64,000 nucleotides of DNA, taken from Noviherbaspirillum aridicola (lineage in GTDB: Bacteria > Pseudomonadota > Gammaproteobacteria > Burkholderiales > Burkholderiaceae_D). Position numbers and translations under genes: made by a program. The notes below the pieces were generated by a model, which was not told the DNA's origin, searched no databases, and saw nothing but the letters and a program-made list of their open reading frames with translations. This document shows, in pieces, positions 25,478 through 34,248 of the stretch. How positions within the stretch are numbered: position 1 is the stretch's first letter; every line of letters starts with the position of its first letter. The stretch spans positions 124,001 to 188,000 of the forward strand of contig NZ_BPMK01000009.1 of the NCBI RefSeq assembly GCF_019656455.1, given 5' to 3'.

Positions 25478-25894
25478 ATGTCCGACCCGACCTCCCCCCT
25501 GAACGCGCTCATCGTCGAAGACAATCGAGATCTCGCGCGCCTGTTCAGCGATCTGCTGGAAGTTCTCGGCTGCAAGGCCGACGTGGAATGGAACGCGATC
25601 GCAGGACTGGAAAAAGCAGACGCCACCCGTCCCGACATCATCTTCTGCGACATCAGCATGCCGGGCGAAAAGAACGGCTTCGACGTCGCGCGCGAAGTGC
25701 GCGCCAATCCTCAGCTCGCCCATACCTGGCTGATCGCCGTGACCGGCTACGACAATCAGGAGACCTGCGACCGTGCGCTGGCGGCGGGTTTCGATCGCGT
25801 CTTCCCCAAGCCGGTCAAGTTCGCGCAGATGCAGGCCGTGCTCAACGACGTGCGGGGCAAGCGCCGCAACGGCGCCGACGGTCAGCAGTCCTGA
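25478..25894 (+). CDS. Single-domain response regulator
   Basis: 138 residues, a stand-alone receiver. V-E-D-N at the start supplies the Mg2+-binding acidic pair, D58 in I-I-F-C-D-I-S-M-P-G is the phosphoacceptor, the conserved Thr/Ser is in A-V-T-G-Y, and the Lys is in F-P-K-P-V. It has no output domain, so it probably works as a phosphate shuttle or by protein contact. An in-frame ATG at 25445 would add 11 residues; neither start has a clear ribosome-binding site. It lies 93 bp before the REC-HK-REC hybrid kinase on the same strand, a plausible partner. Confidence 0.85.
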   Translation: MSDPTSPLNALIVEDNRDLARLFSDLLEVLGCKADVEWNAIAGLEKADATRPDIIFCDISMPGEKNGFDVAREVRANPQLAHTWLIAVTGYDNQETCDRALAAGFDRVFPKPVKFAQMQAVLNDVRGKRRNGADGQQS

Positions 25895-25987
25895 CGTAGC
25901 CGAAGTACAATTCCTGCCGGCCGCGCCGGCACGTCCCGGGATGCGCGCAGCAGGACCCACACGTACGAATTGCGGGCAGCCGCAGAC

Positions 25988-27607
25988 ATGACGACAGAGC
26001 CCCTCACCTATAACGTATTGCTGATCGACGATCAGCAGATGGCGGAAGACCTGATCGGCCAGATGCTGGCCGACAAGACCGACCTTCGTCTTCACTTCCT
26101 GCTCGATTCGTCAAAGGCGCTGGCGACCGCCATCGTCCTGCAGCCGAGCGTGGTGCTCGTCGATCTGCGCATGCCCGGGCTCGACGGCTTCGGCGTCACG
26201 GCCGCGCTGCGCGCCGATCCCGCCACCCGCGACATTCCCGTGGTCCTGCTTTCTTCCGAAGACAGCCCGGACGTGAAGGTGCGGGCTTTCGCCGAGGGCG
26301 CCAACGACTACCTGGTGAAATGGCCGGACAAGCGCGAACTGGTGGCGCGCGTGCTCTACCACGCCAGCGCCAACCTGGCGCGCAAGCAGCGCGACGATGC
26401 CTTCCTGTCCCTGCGCCGCAGCCAGCAGGAGCTGCTCAAGCGCACCGAAGAACTGGCGCAGAGCCAGGCAGCGCTGCACCAGGCGCAGAAGATGGAAGCC
26501 ATCGGACAGCTGACCGGCGGCGTCGCCCACGATTTCAACAACGTGCTGCAGGTCATCAGCGGCAACCTGGAACTGCTGCGCCTGATGACGCGCGGGAACG
26601 AGGCGGCGCAGAGCCGCATCGCCGCCGCGGCCGTCGGCGTCGACCGCGGCGCCAAGCTTGCCGCGCATCTGCTTGCCTTCGCCAGGCGCCAGCCCCTGCA
26701 GTCGGTGGTGATCGATCCCGCACGCCTGCTGCGTGACATGTCGGACCTGCTGCGTCGTGCGCTGGGCGACATGACGCGCGTGGAGACCGTGCTGGACGAG
26801 GGACTGTGGACGATCTGCGTCGATCCCAGCCAGCTGGAGAACGTCATCCTCAATCTCGCGCTCAACGCGCGCGACGCGATGGACAGCGAAGGCAGGCTGA
26901 CGATCCGGGCGTGCAACGTGGGCAGCGGCATTCCCGGCAGCGAGCGCCCGCCGCGCGGCAATGGCGACCATGTGCTGATCTCGGTCTCCGATACCGGCAC
27001 CGGCATGCCGGCCGATGTCCTCGAGCGCGCCTTCGAACCCTTCTTCACCACCAAGCCGGCGGGACAGGGCACAGGACTGGGGCTGAGCATGGCTTACGGT
27101 TTCGTCAAGCAGAGCGACGGCCACATCGCGCTGGAAAGCGAGCCCGGACGCGGCACGACGGTGAAGATCTTCCTGCCGCGCTGCGACGGAGCCGCCGCGG
27201 CGCCACCACCCGAACCCACCGCCGCGGTGACGGGCGGCGCGGAGACCATCCTGGTGGTGGAAGACGAACACGACGTGCGTGCGACGACCGTGGCCCTGCT
27301 CAACAACCTCGGTTACCGGACCTGCCAGGCCGCCGATGCGACTGCCGCGCTTCGCCTGCTGCAGGACGGGACGCGCGTCGACCTGGTTTTCACCGACGTG
27401 ATGATGCCCGGGCCCCTGTCGAGCGTGGAATTCGTCGAACAGGCGCGCCGCATGCTGCCGGGCTTGCAGGTGCTGTTCACCTCCGGCTATTCGGAGGGCG
27501 TGATCGCGCACGGCGGGCGCATCGACCCCGGGCTCAACCTGCTGCCCAAGCCGTACACCGCCGAAGCCCTGTCGCAGAAGATCCGCCAGCTCCTGGCCAG
27601 GCGCTAA
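25988..27607 (+). CDS. Hybrid histidine kinase, REC-HK-REC
   Basis: 539-residue soluble hybrid kinase. The first receiver (5-125) has D59 in V-D-L-R-M-P-G and the unusual K-W-P-D in place of K-P, as in WspR-type receivers (K-L-P-D). A coiled linker (128-168) leads to an H-box G-G-V-A-H-D-F-N-N (His181), an N-box N-L-A-L-N-A-R-D-A-M, and a G-T-G-L-G-L ATP lid. A C-terminal receiver (about 420-535) has T-D-V-M-M-P-G. There is no membrane segment or classic sensor, so input comes through phosphorylation of the first receiver. It overlaps the convergent receiver gene by 4 bp at the stop codons. Confidence 0.92.
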   Translation: MTTEPLTYNVLLIDDQQMAEDLIGQMLADKTDLRLHFLLDSSKALATAIVLQPSVVLVDLRMPGLDGFGVTAALRADPATRDIPVVLLSSEDSPDVKVRAFAEGANDYLVKWPDKRELVARVLYHASANLARKQRDDAFLSLRRSQQELLKRTEELAQSQAALHQAQKMEAIGQLTGGVAHDFNNVLQVISGNLELLRLMTRGNEAAQSRIAAAAVGVDRGAKLAAHLLAFARRQPLQSVVIDPARLLRDMSDLLRRALGDMTRVETVLDEGLWTICVDPSQLENVILNLALNARDAMDSEGRLTIRACNVGSGIPGSERPPRGNGDHVLISVSDTGTGMPADVLERAFEPFFTTKPAGQGTGLGLSMAYGFVKQSDGHIALESEPGRGTTVKIFLPRCDGAAAAPPPEPTAAVTGGAETILVVEDEHDVRATTVALLNNLGYRTCQAADATAALRLLQDGTRVDLVFTDVMMPGPLSSVEFVEQARRMLPGLQVLFTSGYSEGVIAHGGRIDPGLNLLPKPYTAEALSQKIRQLLARR

Positions 27608-28059
27608 GTCCTTCGCATCGCGCGCACGGAACCCGGTGGCGGCTCGTTGAGCACCGCCCAGAACACGCCGAGGTCGGCGATCGCGCGCACGAATTCCTTG
27701 AACTCCACCGGCTTGACCACGTACGCGTTGACGCCCAGCGCGTAGCTGCGCACCACGTCCTGCTCCTCGCGCGAGGAGGTGAGCATGACCACCGGCGTGC
27801 TCTTGAGGGTCTCCGACTGGCGGATGTGGCGCAGGACTTCCAGGCCGTCCACCTTCGGCAGCTTCAGATCGAGCAGGATCACCGCGGGATTGCCGGAGAC
27901 GCGGCCGATGAAGGCGCCGCGGCATTCCAGATACTCGAGCGCCTCGGCGCCGTCGCGCACCACCACCACCTCGTTGGCGAGATGGCTTTTTTCCAGCGCG
28001 ATCAGCGTCAGCTCGAGATCATTGGGATTGTCTTCCACCAGCAGTATGGGTTTCAGCAC
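27604..28059 (-). CDS. Rcp1-like response regulator of the bacteriophytochrome
   Basis: 151-residue single receiver of the Rcp1 family (I-L-L-V-E-D-N-P-N-D-L-E-L-T, V-V-V-R-D-G-A-E-A-L-E-Y-L, L-L-D-L-K-L-P-K-V-D-G, V-V-K-P-V-E-F), the class that takes phosphate from phytochrome kinases. The start is GTG 28059, which overlaps the end of bphP by 7 bp. The product then begins L-K-P-I-L-L-V-E-D-N. Translational coupling makes it the cognate partner of BphP. There is no DNA-binding output, so the signal passes on by protein contact or further phosphotransfer. Confidence 0.9.
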   Translation of the reverse strand: MLKPILLVEDNPNDLELTLIALEKSHLANEVVVVRDGAEALEYLECRGAFIGRVSGNPAVILLDLKLPKVDGLEVLRHIRQSETLKSTPVVMLTSSREEQDVVRSYALGVNAYVVKPVEFKEFVRAIADLGVFWAVLNEPPPGSVRAMRRT

Positions 28060-30293
28060 GCTACCCCCTGTCCAACCGAAAGTTGCCTGGGCAACGAGAA
28101 GGAGAAAACGGCGCCTCCGTCCGGCACGCCATCGGCCCAGACCCGGCCGCCGTGACGTTCGACGATGCGCCGCACATTCGCCAGGCCTATACCGGTGCCC
28201 TGAAAATCCTCCATCCGGTGCAGGCGCTGGAACACTGCAAACAGCTTGTGCGCATACTCGCGGTTGAAACCGACGCCGTTGTCGCGCACATGAAAAACAA
28301 ACTCCGACTCGTTCTGCTCCGCCGTCACGCTGATGTGCGCGCGCTCGCGGGGCGCGGTGTACTTCACCGCATTCGACAGCAGATTGTAGACCGCCAGCTG
28401 CAGGAAGCTCGGGTCGGCCTGGACGACGGGCAGCTCGCCGATTTCCCAGTCGATTCGGCGCTCGCCGATATCCATTGCCAGCTTCTCGCGGCAAGCCTGC
28501 ACCAGGTCGCCCATGTCGATCCGCGAGGGCCGGAGTGACGCGCGCCCCATCTGCGAAAAGCTGAGCAGGTCGTCCACCAGCTTGCCGGCGAAGCGCGCCG
28601 AATCCTTGATGTTGCGCAGGAAGCGCACCCTGCGTTCAGAGGGGTCGCCGCTCTCGAACTCCAGCAGCAGGTCGCTGAAGCCGACGATATGGCGCAGCGG
28701 CGCCCGCAGATCGTGCGAGACGGAGTACGAGAACGCTTCCAGCTCCTTGTTCGCGCGTCCGAGCTCCTCGGCCAGTTCCGCCATCTGCTCGGCGCGCTCG
28801 AGCACGATGCCCAGCAGCGAGGTGCGGAATTCGAGCGCCAGTTCGAGCTCGCTGCCGCGCCACGGCATGCTGGTGCCGTGCACGGTTTCGCGCCAGGTGT
28901 CGAAGCTGGTGCGCGGGGTGAGCATGCGGGCGGGACCGGCCGCGTGCTTCTCGTGCGGGTTGCCCGCCCACTCGATGGTGTGCAGCTGCTCGGGGCGGAA
29001 CCACATCAGGTAGTGATTGTGGATGCGCGAGATCGGCAGGGCCAGCACGCCGCTCGCGTTGCGCTGCAGCCTGGCGCCGTCGGGATAGACGCTGGACAGG
29101 GCATTCGTGTGGAACAGGTCGGCGTGGGAATTGGCGCCGAGCCATGCGGCGAGCGCGCGGATCTCGTCTTCTTCCGGCGTGTCGCCGAAGCGGGTGACGC
29201 GGTTCTCGAACAGGATCGCGGCGCCGCTGGCGCTGGCAAACTGCAGCAGCTGCGGCGCCACGCCGCTCATGTTGCCGACAAAGTCGGGGCCCTGGGTCAG
29301 CCCGGACAGCATCGAGACGAGGATGCGGCGCAGTTCCAGCCGGTGATGGTATTCGTCGCTGTCCTCGCGCGACTCGATGCGCAGCGCGAGAATCTGGCCG
29401 AGCTGCTCGCAGGACGCGCGCGCCTCGAACGGAATGAAGCGCGGCTCGGCGTTATGGCAGGAGATCAGCCCCCACAGGCGGCCCTTCACCACCAGCGATA
29501 CCGACATCGAGGCATGGGTGCCCATGTTGCGCATGTACTGCAGGTGCACCGGCGAGACGCTGCGCAGCGAGGACTGCGCGAGATCGGTCGGCAGACCCGT
29601 GAGCGGATTGTTTTCCGGGACCAGGCGCGACGGCGTGTAGCCGGCGTCGGGGATCATCCGGATGCGGCTCGACAGATACAGCTCGCGCGCCTGCGCCGGG
29701 ATGTCCGAGGCGGGAAAGCGCTGGTGCAGGTAGGAGTGGTAGCCGGAGTCGAGCTCTTCCGCGATCACATGCCCATGGCCATCGTCGTCGAAGCGGTACA
29801 CCAGCACCCGGCCGTAGCCGGACACCCGCTTGACTTCCCGCGCCGCCAGCCGGCTCATCTCGACGATCGTGTCGGTGTCGTGCAGGGCGGACAGGAAGTT
29901 GCCGATCAGCGGATAGAGATGCCGGAAATCGGCCGCTTTGCTGCGCGAGACGCTTTCGAACTCGAGCATGGTCAGGCCGTCGGCCGCATGCACGAGCAGG
30001 TCGTAGAAACCGCTGCCGATGGTGACCGAGCCGAGATAGGACGGCCGCTGACCCGGGGTTTCGCGCGCCAGTTCGGCCGCCACCCGGCGCGCCGCCTCGT
30101 CGCCGAGCGAAGCGGCCAGGCCTCCGCCAAGCACCTCGCGGCAGTCGCGGCCGGTATGCGCCGCGAGGTTGTCGCTGGCCTGGACCACGACGCCCCTGTC
30201 GTCGAGCGCGAGCAGAAAGCCGTGCGGCTGTATGCTGCCCGGGATGCGGATAGGCTCGTTCGCGCAAGCGCTGATGTCTACTTCTGTCGCCAT
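28053..30293 (-). CDS. bphP: Bacteriophytochrome histidine kinase
   Basis: 746-residue red/far-red photoreceptor kinase. The PAS domain carries the biliverdin-binding Cys10 shortly before I-P-G-S-I-Q-P-H-G. The GAF domain has P-A-S-D-I-P-A-Q-A-R-E-L-Y with the chromophore-contacting Asp, and the PHY domain has the tongue motif P-R-T-S-F. The kinase follows with H-box F-S-Y-S-V-S-H-D-L-R-A-P, N-box N-L-L-S-N-A-V-K-Y and G-T-G-I-G-L. All residues needed for photochemistry and phosphotransfer appear present. It sits 17 bp after the haem oxygenase that makes its chromophore and overlaps the response-regulator gene, forming a complete light-sensing operon. Confidence 0.96.
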   Translation of the reverse strand: MATEVDISACANEPIRIPGSIQPHGFLLALDDRGVVVQASDNLAAHTGRDCREVLGGGLAASLGDEAARRVAAELARETPGQRPSYLGSVTIGSGFYDLLVHAADGLTMLEFESVSRSKAADFRHLYPLIGNFLSALHDTDTIVEMSRLAAREVKRVSGYGRVLVYRFDDDGHGHVIAEELDSGYHSYLHQRFPASDIPAQARELYLSSRIRMIPDAGYTPSRLVPENNPLTGLPTDLAQSSLRSVSPVHLQYMRNMGTHASMSVSLVVKGRLWGLISCHNAEPRFIPFEARASCEQLGQILALRIESREDSDEYHHRLELRRILVSMLSGLTQGPDFVGNMSGVAPQLLQFASASGAAILFENRVTRFGDTPEEDEIRALAAWLGANSHADLFHTNALSSVYPDGARLQRNASGVLALPISRIHNHYLMWFRPEQLHTIEWAGNPHEKHAAGPARMLTPRTSFDTWRETVHGTSMPWRGSELELALEFRTSLLGIVLERAEQMAELAEELGRANKELEAFSYSVSHDLRAPLRHIVGFSDLLLEFESGDPSERRVRFLRNIKDSARFAGKLVDDLLSFSQMGRASLRPSRIDMGDLVQACREKLAMDIGERRIDWEIGELPVVQADPSFLQLAVYNLLSNAVKYTAPRERAHISVTAEQNESEFVFHVRDNGVGFNREYAHKLFAVFQRLHRMEDFQGTGIGLANVRRIVERHGGRVWADGVPDGGAVFSFSLPRQLSVGQGVAC

Positions 30294-30310
30294 GTGCAGT
30301 ATCGATGTCC

Positions 30311-30934
30311 CTATGCGGCGTCGGGTACACGCCGAACTTCGTTCCCCGCGCGCATGCGTTGCCGCTGCGCGAACCATGCCGCCAGCGAGGAGAATGCCTG
30401 CGCGGCGGCGGCGGCGGCTTCGCGTCGGGCCTCCTGCGTGACCAGCGCGCTTTCCGCGCACCGGATGAAAGCCTGCCAGTAACGGGCCTGTTCTTCGCCA
30501 TAGCCCTGCAGCCAGCGCGGCGTCCAGTCGCCGAGCGCGGGCGCGAGCGTGCGCCCGAGAACCCGTCCGCCGAGCTGCGCGCCCTCGATCACGTAGGCCA
30601 CGCCGAAACGTGCCGCCGGCGTGTCGAGCGCGGGCCGGTAGCCGGCCTGCGGCAGCGATGCCAGCGCCGCGCCCGCCATGCCGGCGGCGCGCAGATCGGT
30701 TTCGATCCATGCGAGCTTGCCGTCGCGCGCGGCAGCATTCATCCCGGACGGCCATTCGGCCTGCCAGAGCTGCGCCTCGAAACCCGACAGCCATCCCCAC
30801 ATGTCCTGCAGATAGTGCAGGAATTCCTCGCGTCCGGCGTTGGCGTCGGCTACCGGCAGCGATGCTTCGAGTTGTTCATGGAGCGCGCGCGTGGCGCTGC
30901 GCAGTTCGGACAAGGCCGTGGCGGTTTCTCTCAT
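30311..30934 (-). CDS. bphO: Biliverdin-producing haem oxygenase
   Basis: 207-residue bacterial haem oxygenase that opens haem to biliverdin, Fe2+ and CO. The proximal haem ligand is His19 in A-T-R-A-L-H-E-Q-L-E; the distal-helix signature is G-V-A-Y-V-I-E-G-A-Q-L-G-G-R-V-L-G. The Ala-rich C-terminus (R-R-E-A-A-A-A-A-A-Q) is a helical extension. It is the first gene of the bphO-bphP-receiver operon, which fixes its role as chromophore supplier. Confidence 0.93.
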   Translation of the reverse strand: MRETATALSELRSATRALHEQLEASLPVADANAGREEFLHYLQDMWGWLSGFEAQLWQAEWPSGMNAAARDGKLAWIETDLRAAGMAGAALASLPQAGYRPALDTPAARFGVAYVIEGAQLGGRVLGRTLAPALGDWTPRWLQGYGEEQARYWQAFIRCAESALVTQEARREAAAAAAQAFSSLAAWFAQRQRMRAGNEVRRVPDAA

Positions 30935-31046
30935 ACAATTCGATGGGTTGGCAAACCGTCATCGAGCCTGTATTCGATGCCCAGCCTGTAATGGAAGGGA
31001 TTTTACTATCAAGTCCGGCGCCGCTTCACGCGGGCCGGACGCGGCA

Positions 31047-31361
31047 TCAGCCGAGGATGGGCAGACGCGAGGCGGGACGGGACACCGCGTGGTGACGGCG
31101 CGCTTCGACGACGGCGGCCACGGCATTGAATGCGAAGTGCAGGATGGCGGCGATGGCAGCGGCGGCGCAGACCGCGGCTTCGGCCCGCGCGAATGCGCGC
31201 GCGATGCCGGCATCGGCGAACTGCTCGCCAGCGAGCAGCGACCACTGCAACAGCGCCCAGGCGAGCGAGAAAAACAGCGCGACGGCGAGCGAGATTTTCA
31301 TCGATGCCGCGCGCCGTGCGCGGGAGGCGTCGAATGCGGTGAGTTCACTGTTGTTGTTCAT
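31047..31361 (-). CDS. Small membrane protein, two predicted helices
   Basis: 104 residues. A hydrophilic N-terminus (M-N-N-N-S-E-L-T-A-F-D) leads to two hydrophobic helices (about 21-43 and 53-80, the second Ala-rich) and a basic tail. No known domain. AAGGAAGC precedes ATG 31361. It is transcribed divergently from the REC-HK gene at 31557 and lies downstream of nothing obvious. The 112-bp gap to bphO holds only an imperfect GC-rich inverted repeat near 31013-31040. Confidence 0.6.
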   Translation of the reverse strand: MNNNSELTAFDASRARRAASMKISLAVALFFSLAWALLQWSLLAGEQFADAGIARAFARAEAAVCAAAAIAAILHFAFNAVAAVVEARRHHAVSRPASRLPILG

Positions 31362-31556
31362 GATGCTTCCTTTCATGGCATACCGCGGTGGCGGTATCCA
31401 CATCATCTGGCAAGCCGCGGGCCGAGGCCAATTTAGAACAGCGATATCCCGATATTCGGCGCATGAATGGCTTGCCTGCACCTGCCGGAATCGGGCGTCT
31501 TCGACGGCGGGAAACTTTGTCGCTACACTTACGTATCTCCTCTCCCCGACCCGCCC

Positions 31557-32768
31557 ATGTCCTTTTCCTCGCCGCAGTCCGATACGCAAGCCGCCGCACA
31601 GCCTGCGGATGCCGACCGCATACGGGTCATGCTGGTCGACGACCAGTTCATCATCGCCGAGGCGCTGCGGCGCATGCTCGCCGGCGAGGCGGACATCGAC
31701 TACTGCTACCAGCCTGACCCCCGGCAGGCCGTCGCCAGCGCGCTTTCCTGGCGCCCCACCGTCATCCTGCAGGACCTGGTCATGCCGCAGGTCGACGGCT
31801 TTGCGCTGCTCGGCCAGTTCCGCACCCATCCCGAACTGCGGCAGGTGCCGGTGATCGTCCTGTCGAGCAAGGAAGACCCGCAGCTCAAGGCGCAAGGCTT
31901 CGGCATGGGCGCGAGGGACTACCTCGTCAAGTGGCCCGACCGCATCGAATTGCTGGCCCGGGTGCGGGCGCACTCCACCGCCTACCTCAATCAGCGGGAA
32001 CGCGACGCGGCATTCCGGGCGCTGGCCGAAAGCCAGCAGCAGCTCGCGCGCGCCAATGCCGACCTGCAGCGCATGGCGAAGCTCAAGGACGAGTTCGTGG
32101 CGACCGTATCGCATGAACTGCGCACGCCGCTGACCTCGATCCGGGGCTCGCTGTCGCTGCTGTCGGAAGGGATGGCGGGCGAGCTGCCGGAGGCGGCAAG
32201 GAAACTCGTGGGCATCGCCGGCAACAGCTGCGAGCGGCTGGTCAGGATGATCAACGACCTGCTCGACATCGAGCGCATCGAGTCGGGCAAGATGGAATTC
32301 GATCTGCGCATGCAACCGCTCGATGCCATCGTCGAGCAGGCGGTGGCATCGATGCAAGGCTATTCGGCGCAGTACCGGGTGGAGATCAAGACCGTGCCGG
32401 TGCCGGCCGGACTGCGGGTGCGCGCCGACCGCGACCGCCTGATGCAGGTGCTGATCAACCTGCTGTCGAACGCCATCAAGTTTTCGCCGGCCGGCGCCGA
32501 AGTGCGGTTGATCACGCAGGTCAACGGCCAGCGGGTGCGGATGTCGGTGATCGATCGCGGCGAAGGCATGCCGGATGAATTCCGGGACCGCATTTTCGAG
32601 AAATTCTCGCAGGCAGACTCCGGCGACTCGCGCCGGCGCGGCGGGACCGGCCTCGGTCTCAACATCTGCAAGCGCATCGTCGAGGAGCACGGCGGGCGCA
32701 TCGATTTCGAGAGCGTCTACGGCGAAGGCTCGAGCTTCCATGTCGAGCTGCCGATCGCGCATGAGTGA
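31557..32768 (+). CDS. Receiver-histidine kinase (REC-HK)
   Basis: 403 residues. The receiver (22-145) has D73 in L-Q-D-L-V-M-P and, like the kinase at 25988, K-W-P-D at the Lys position. A coiled coil (150-180) leads to H-box F-V-A-T-V-S-H-E-L-R-T-P, N-box N-L-L-S-N-A-I-K-F and G-T-G-L-G-L. There is no membrane or sensor domain, so its input is phosphate on the receiver. The two REC-HK proteins share receiver and coiled-coil layout and are probably paralogues. ATG 31557 is chosen at the start of the homologous part. Confidence 0.9.
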   Translation: MSFSSPQSDTQAAAQPADADRIRVMLVDDQFIIAEALRRMLAGEADIDYCYQPDPRQAVASALSWRPTVILQDLVMPQVDGFALLGQFRTHPELRQVPVIVLSSKEDPQLKAQGFGMGARDYLVKWPDRIELLARVRAHSTAYLNQRERDAAFRALAESQQQLARANADLQRMAKLKDEFVATVSHELRTPLTSIRGSLSLLSEGMAGELPEAARKLVGIAGNSCERLVRMINDLLDIERIESGKMEFDLRMQPLDAIVEQAVASMQGYSAQYRVEIKTVPVPAGLRVRADRDRLMQVLINLLSNAIKFSPAGAEVRLITQVNGQRVRMSVIDRGEGMPDEFRDRIFEKFSQADSGDSRRRGGTGLGLNICKRIVEEHGGRIDFESVYGEGSSFHVELPIAHE

Positions 32769-32812
32769 GACATGGCTCGATTGACCGCCGGTGCCGGCCA
32801 GGTGGGATGCGA

Positions 32813-32838
32813 GTACCGTCCCGCGGCGGGGACGGTAC
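32813..32838. terminator. Symmetric hairpin between convergent genes
   Basis: GTACCGTCCC (32813-32822) pairs with GGGACGGTAC (32829-32838) around a 6-base loop, midway between the converging REC-HK and htpX genes. No T-run on either side. Probably a shared transcription or processing boundary. Confidence 0.45.
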
Positions 32839-32867
32839 CGTGTCCGGGCTGGATGAAGACGGCCTGA

Positions 32868-33737
32868 TCATGCCTGCTGCAGGCGCGCGATGCGCTCTTC
32901 GATCGACGGGTGGCTGGAGAACAGGCCGGCGACGCCGCCGGAAATTCCGTGCGCGGCCATGCTCTTGGGCAGATCGCCGGCTGCCACGCCGCCGAGACGG
33001 CGCAGGGCGGCGATCATCGGGCGCGGCGTGCCGAGGATATTGGCGGCGCCACGGTCGGCACGGTATTCGCGCTGGCGCGAGAAGTACATGACGATGACGC
33101 TCGCCAGGATGCCGAACAGGATGTCGCAGACGATCACCGTGACAGTGTAAGCGATGCCCGGGCCGCTGGATTGTTCATCGTTGCGACGCAGGAACTGGTC
33201 CACCGCGTAGCCGATCACGCGCGCCAGGAAGGTCACGAAGGTATTCACCACGCCCTGGATCAGGGTCAGCGTCACCATGTCGCCGTTGGCGATGTGGGCG
33301 ACTTCATGCGCCAGCACCGCTTCCACTTCTTCCCTGGTCATCGACTGCAGCAGGCCGGTCGAGACCGCGACCAGCGCGCTGTTCTTCGTCGCGCCGGTGG
33401 CGAAGGCGTTCGGCTCGCCGTCGTAGACCGCCACTTCCGGCATGCCGATGCCCGCGCGCTGGGCCTGGCCGGCGACGGTGTTGACCAGCCAGCGCTCGGT
33501 TTCGTTGGCCGGGTTTTCGATCACGCGCGCGCCGGTCGACCACTTGGCGATCGGCTTGGAGAGGAACAGCGAGATGAAGGCGCCGCCGAAACCCATCAGG
33601 CCTGAGAACAGCAGCAGCGTGCCGAGGTTCAGGCCGTTGGCCGTGAGGTATTTGTTGACGCCGAGCAGACTGGCCGAGATGGCCAGCACCACCATGATGG
33701 CGAGGTTGGTGGCGACAAACAGGATGACGCGTTTCAT
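32868..33737 (-). CDS. htpX: Heat-shock membrane zinc protease HtpX
   Basis: 289-residue inner-membrane M48 metalloprotease that works with FtsH in quality control of membrane proteins. Two N-terminal helices (about 5-25 and 35-55) are followed by the zinc motif H-E-V-A-H (about 139-143), two further hydrophobic segments, and the third-ligand region [10 protein letters not shown]. The length matches E. coli HtpX (293). The ATG at 33737 (M-K-R-V-I-L-F) fits homologues; an in-frame ATG at 33752 would add five residues. The GGAG ribosome-binding site lies inside a stable hairpin (separate entry), suggesting translational control. Confidence 0.95.
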   Translation of the reverse strand: MKRVILFVATNLAIMVVLAISASLLGVNKYLTANGLNLGTLLLFSGLMGFGGAFISLFLSKPIAKWSTGARVIENPANETERWLVNTVAGQAQRAGIGMPEVAVYDGEPNAFATGATKNSALVAVSTGLLQSMTREEVEAVLAHEVAHIANGDMVTLTLIQGVVNTFVTFLARVIGYAVDQFLRRNDEQSSGPGIAYTVTVIVCDILFGILASVIVMYFSRQREYRADRGAANILGTPRPMIAALRRLGGVAAGDLPKSMAAHGISGGVAGLFSSHPSIEERIARLQQA

Positions 33738-33765
33738 AGGGGCTCCAGACATAAAGCGGAGCCCC
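33738..33765 (-). promoter_or_regulatory. Leader hairpin that sequesters the htpX ribosome-binding site
   Basis: In the htpX transcript GGGGCTCC (33765-33758) can pair with GGAGCCCC (33746-33739) around an 11-base loop. The GGAG Shine-Dalgarno is inside the 3' arm and the AUG begins two bases after it. Such an arrangement blocks initiation when folded, as in RNA thermometers of heat-shock genes. The stem is GC-rich, so melting by heat alone is uncertain. Confidence 0.55.
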
Positions 33766-33834
33766 GATACTAACCGCGCGCGAACAATCGAAAAAGCGAA
33801 GTTGAAAGGAGAATTACTTCACTAAAATCGAATA

Positions 33835-34218
33835 TCAGTAGCGGCCCGCGGCCGGCCTTCCCGGTCGCGCCGCGTCGGATCGCGTCTGTGGATCGACGGC
33901 GCCGAATCCGCTCATGATCTCGTCCGCCCGCCGCGCCTGGCCGTCGTCGCCGGCTGCGACGGTGAGCAGCACATTGGCGCCCCATTCGGGCGAGCCGTTG
34001 CCGTAGGCATCGGTCCTTTCCTCAAGACCGAATTCATCCTTGGGACCGGTGCCAGTGTCCTTCTCGTCCAGCAGAAAATTGTTCTTCACCGGGCCGGACT
34101 CGGTCTGCATCACGCGCACTTCGATGCCGTCCGGGTCGAAGCCGCCGTCGAGCAGGGCCTGGCGCGCGGCCTGCGCGGCTTCCAGCGTGTCATAAGCACG
34201 GATAACGGGATTTGCCAT
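33835..34218 (-). CDS. Hypothetical protein, possible general-stress type
   Basis: 127 residues, soluble, no signal peptide. The N-terminal half (V-I-R-A-Y-D-T-L-E-A-A-Q-A-A-R-Q-A-L-L-D-G-G-F and then I-E-V-R-V) has the beta-alpha-beta look of small ferredoxin-like stress proteins that read out X-D-x-x-x-A-A-x-x-A; the middle is Gly/Asp/Glu-rich and the C-terminus is a basic Ala/Arg/Pro tail. I cannot assign a family with confidence. It is followed on the same strand by htpX (98 bp away) and preceded by the CinA-type gene. Confidence 0.6.
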   Translation of the reverse strand: MANPVIRAYDTLEAAQAARQALLDGGFDPDGIEVRVMQTESGPVKNNFLLDEKDTGTGPKDEFGLEERTDAYGNGSPEWGANVLLTVAAGDDGQARRADEIMSGFGAVDPQTRSDAARPGRPAAGRY

Positions 34219-34248
34219 GTGCGGACTCCTGTCAGGGGAAAGTTGGTT

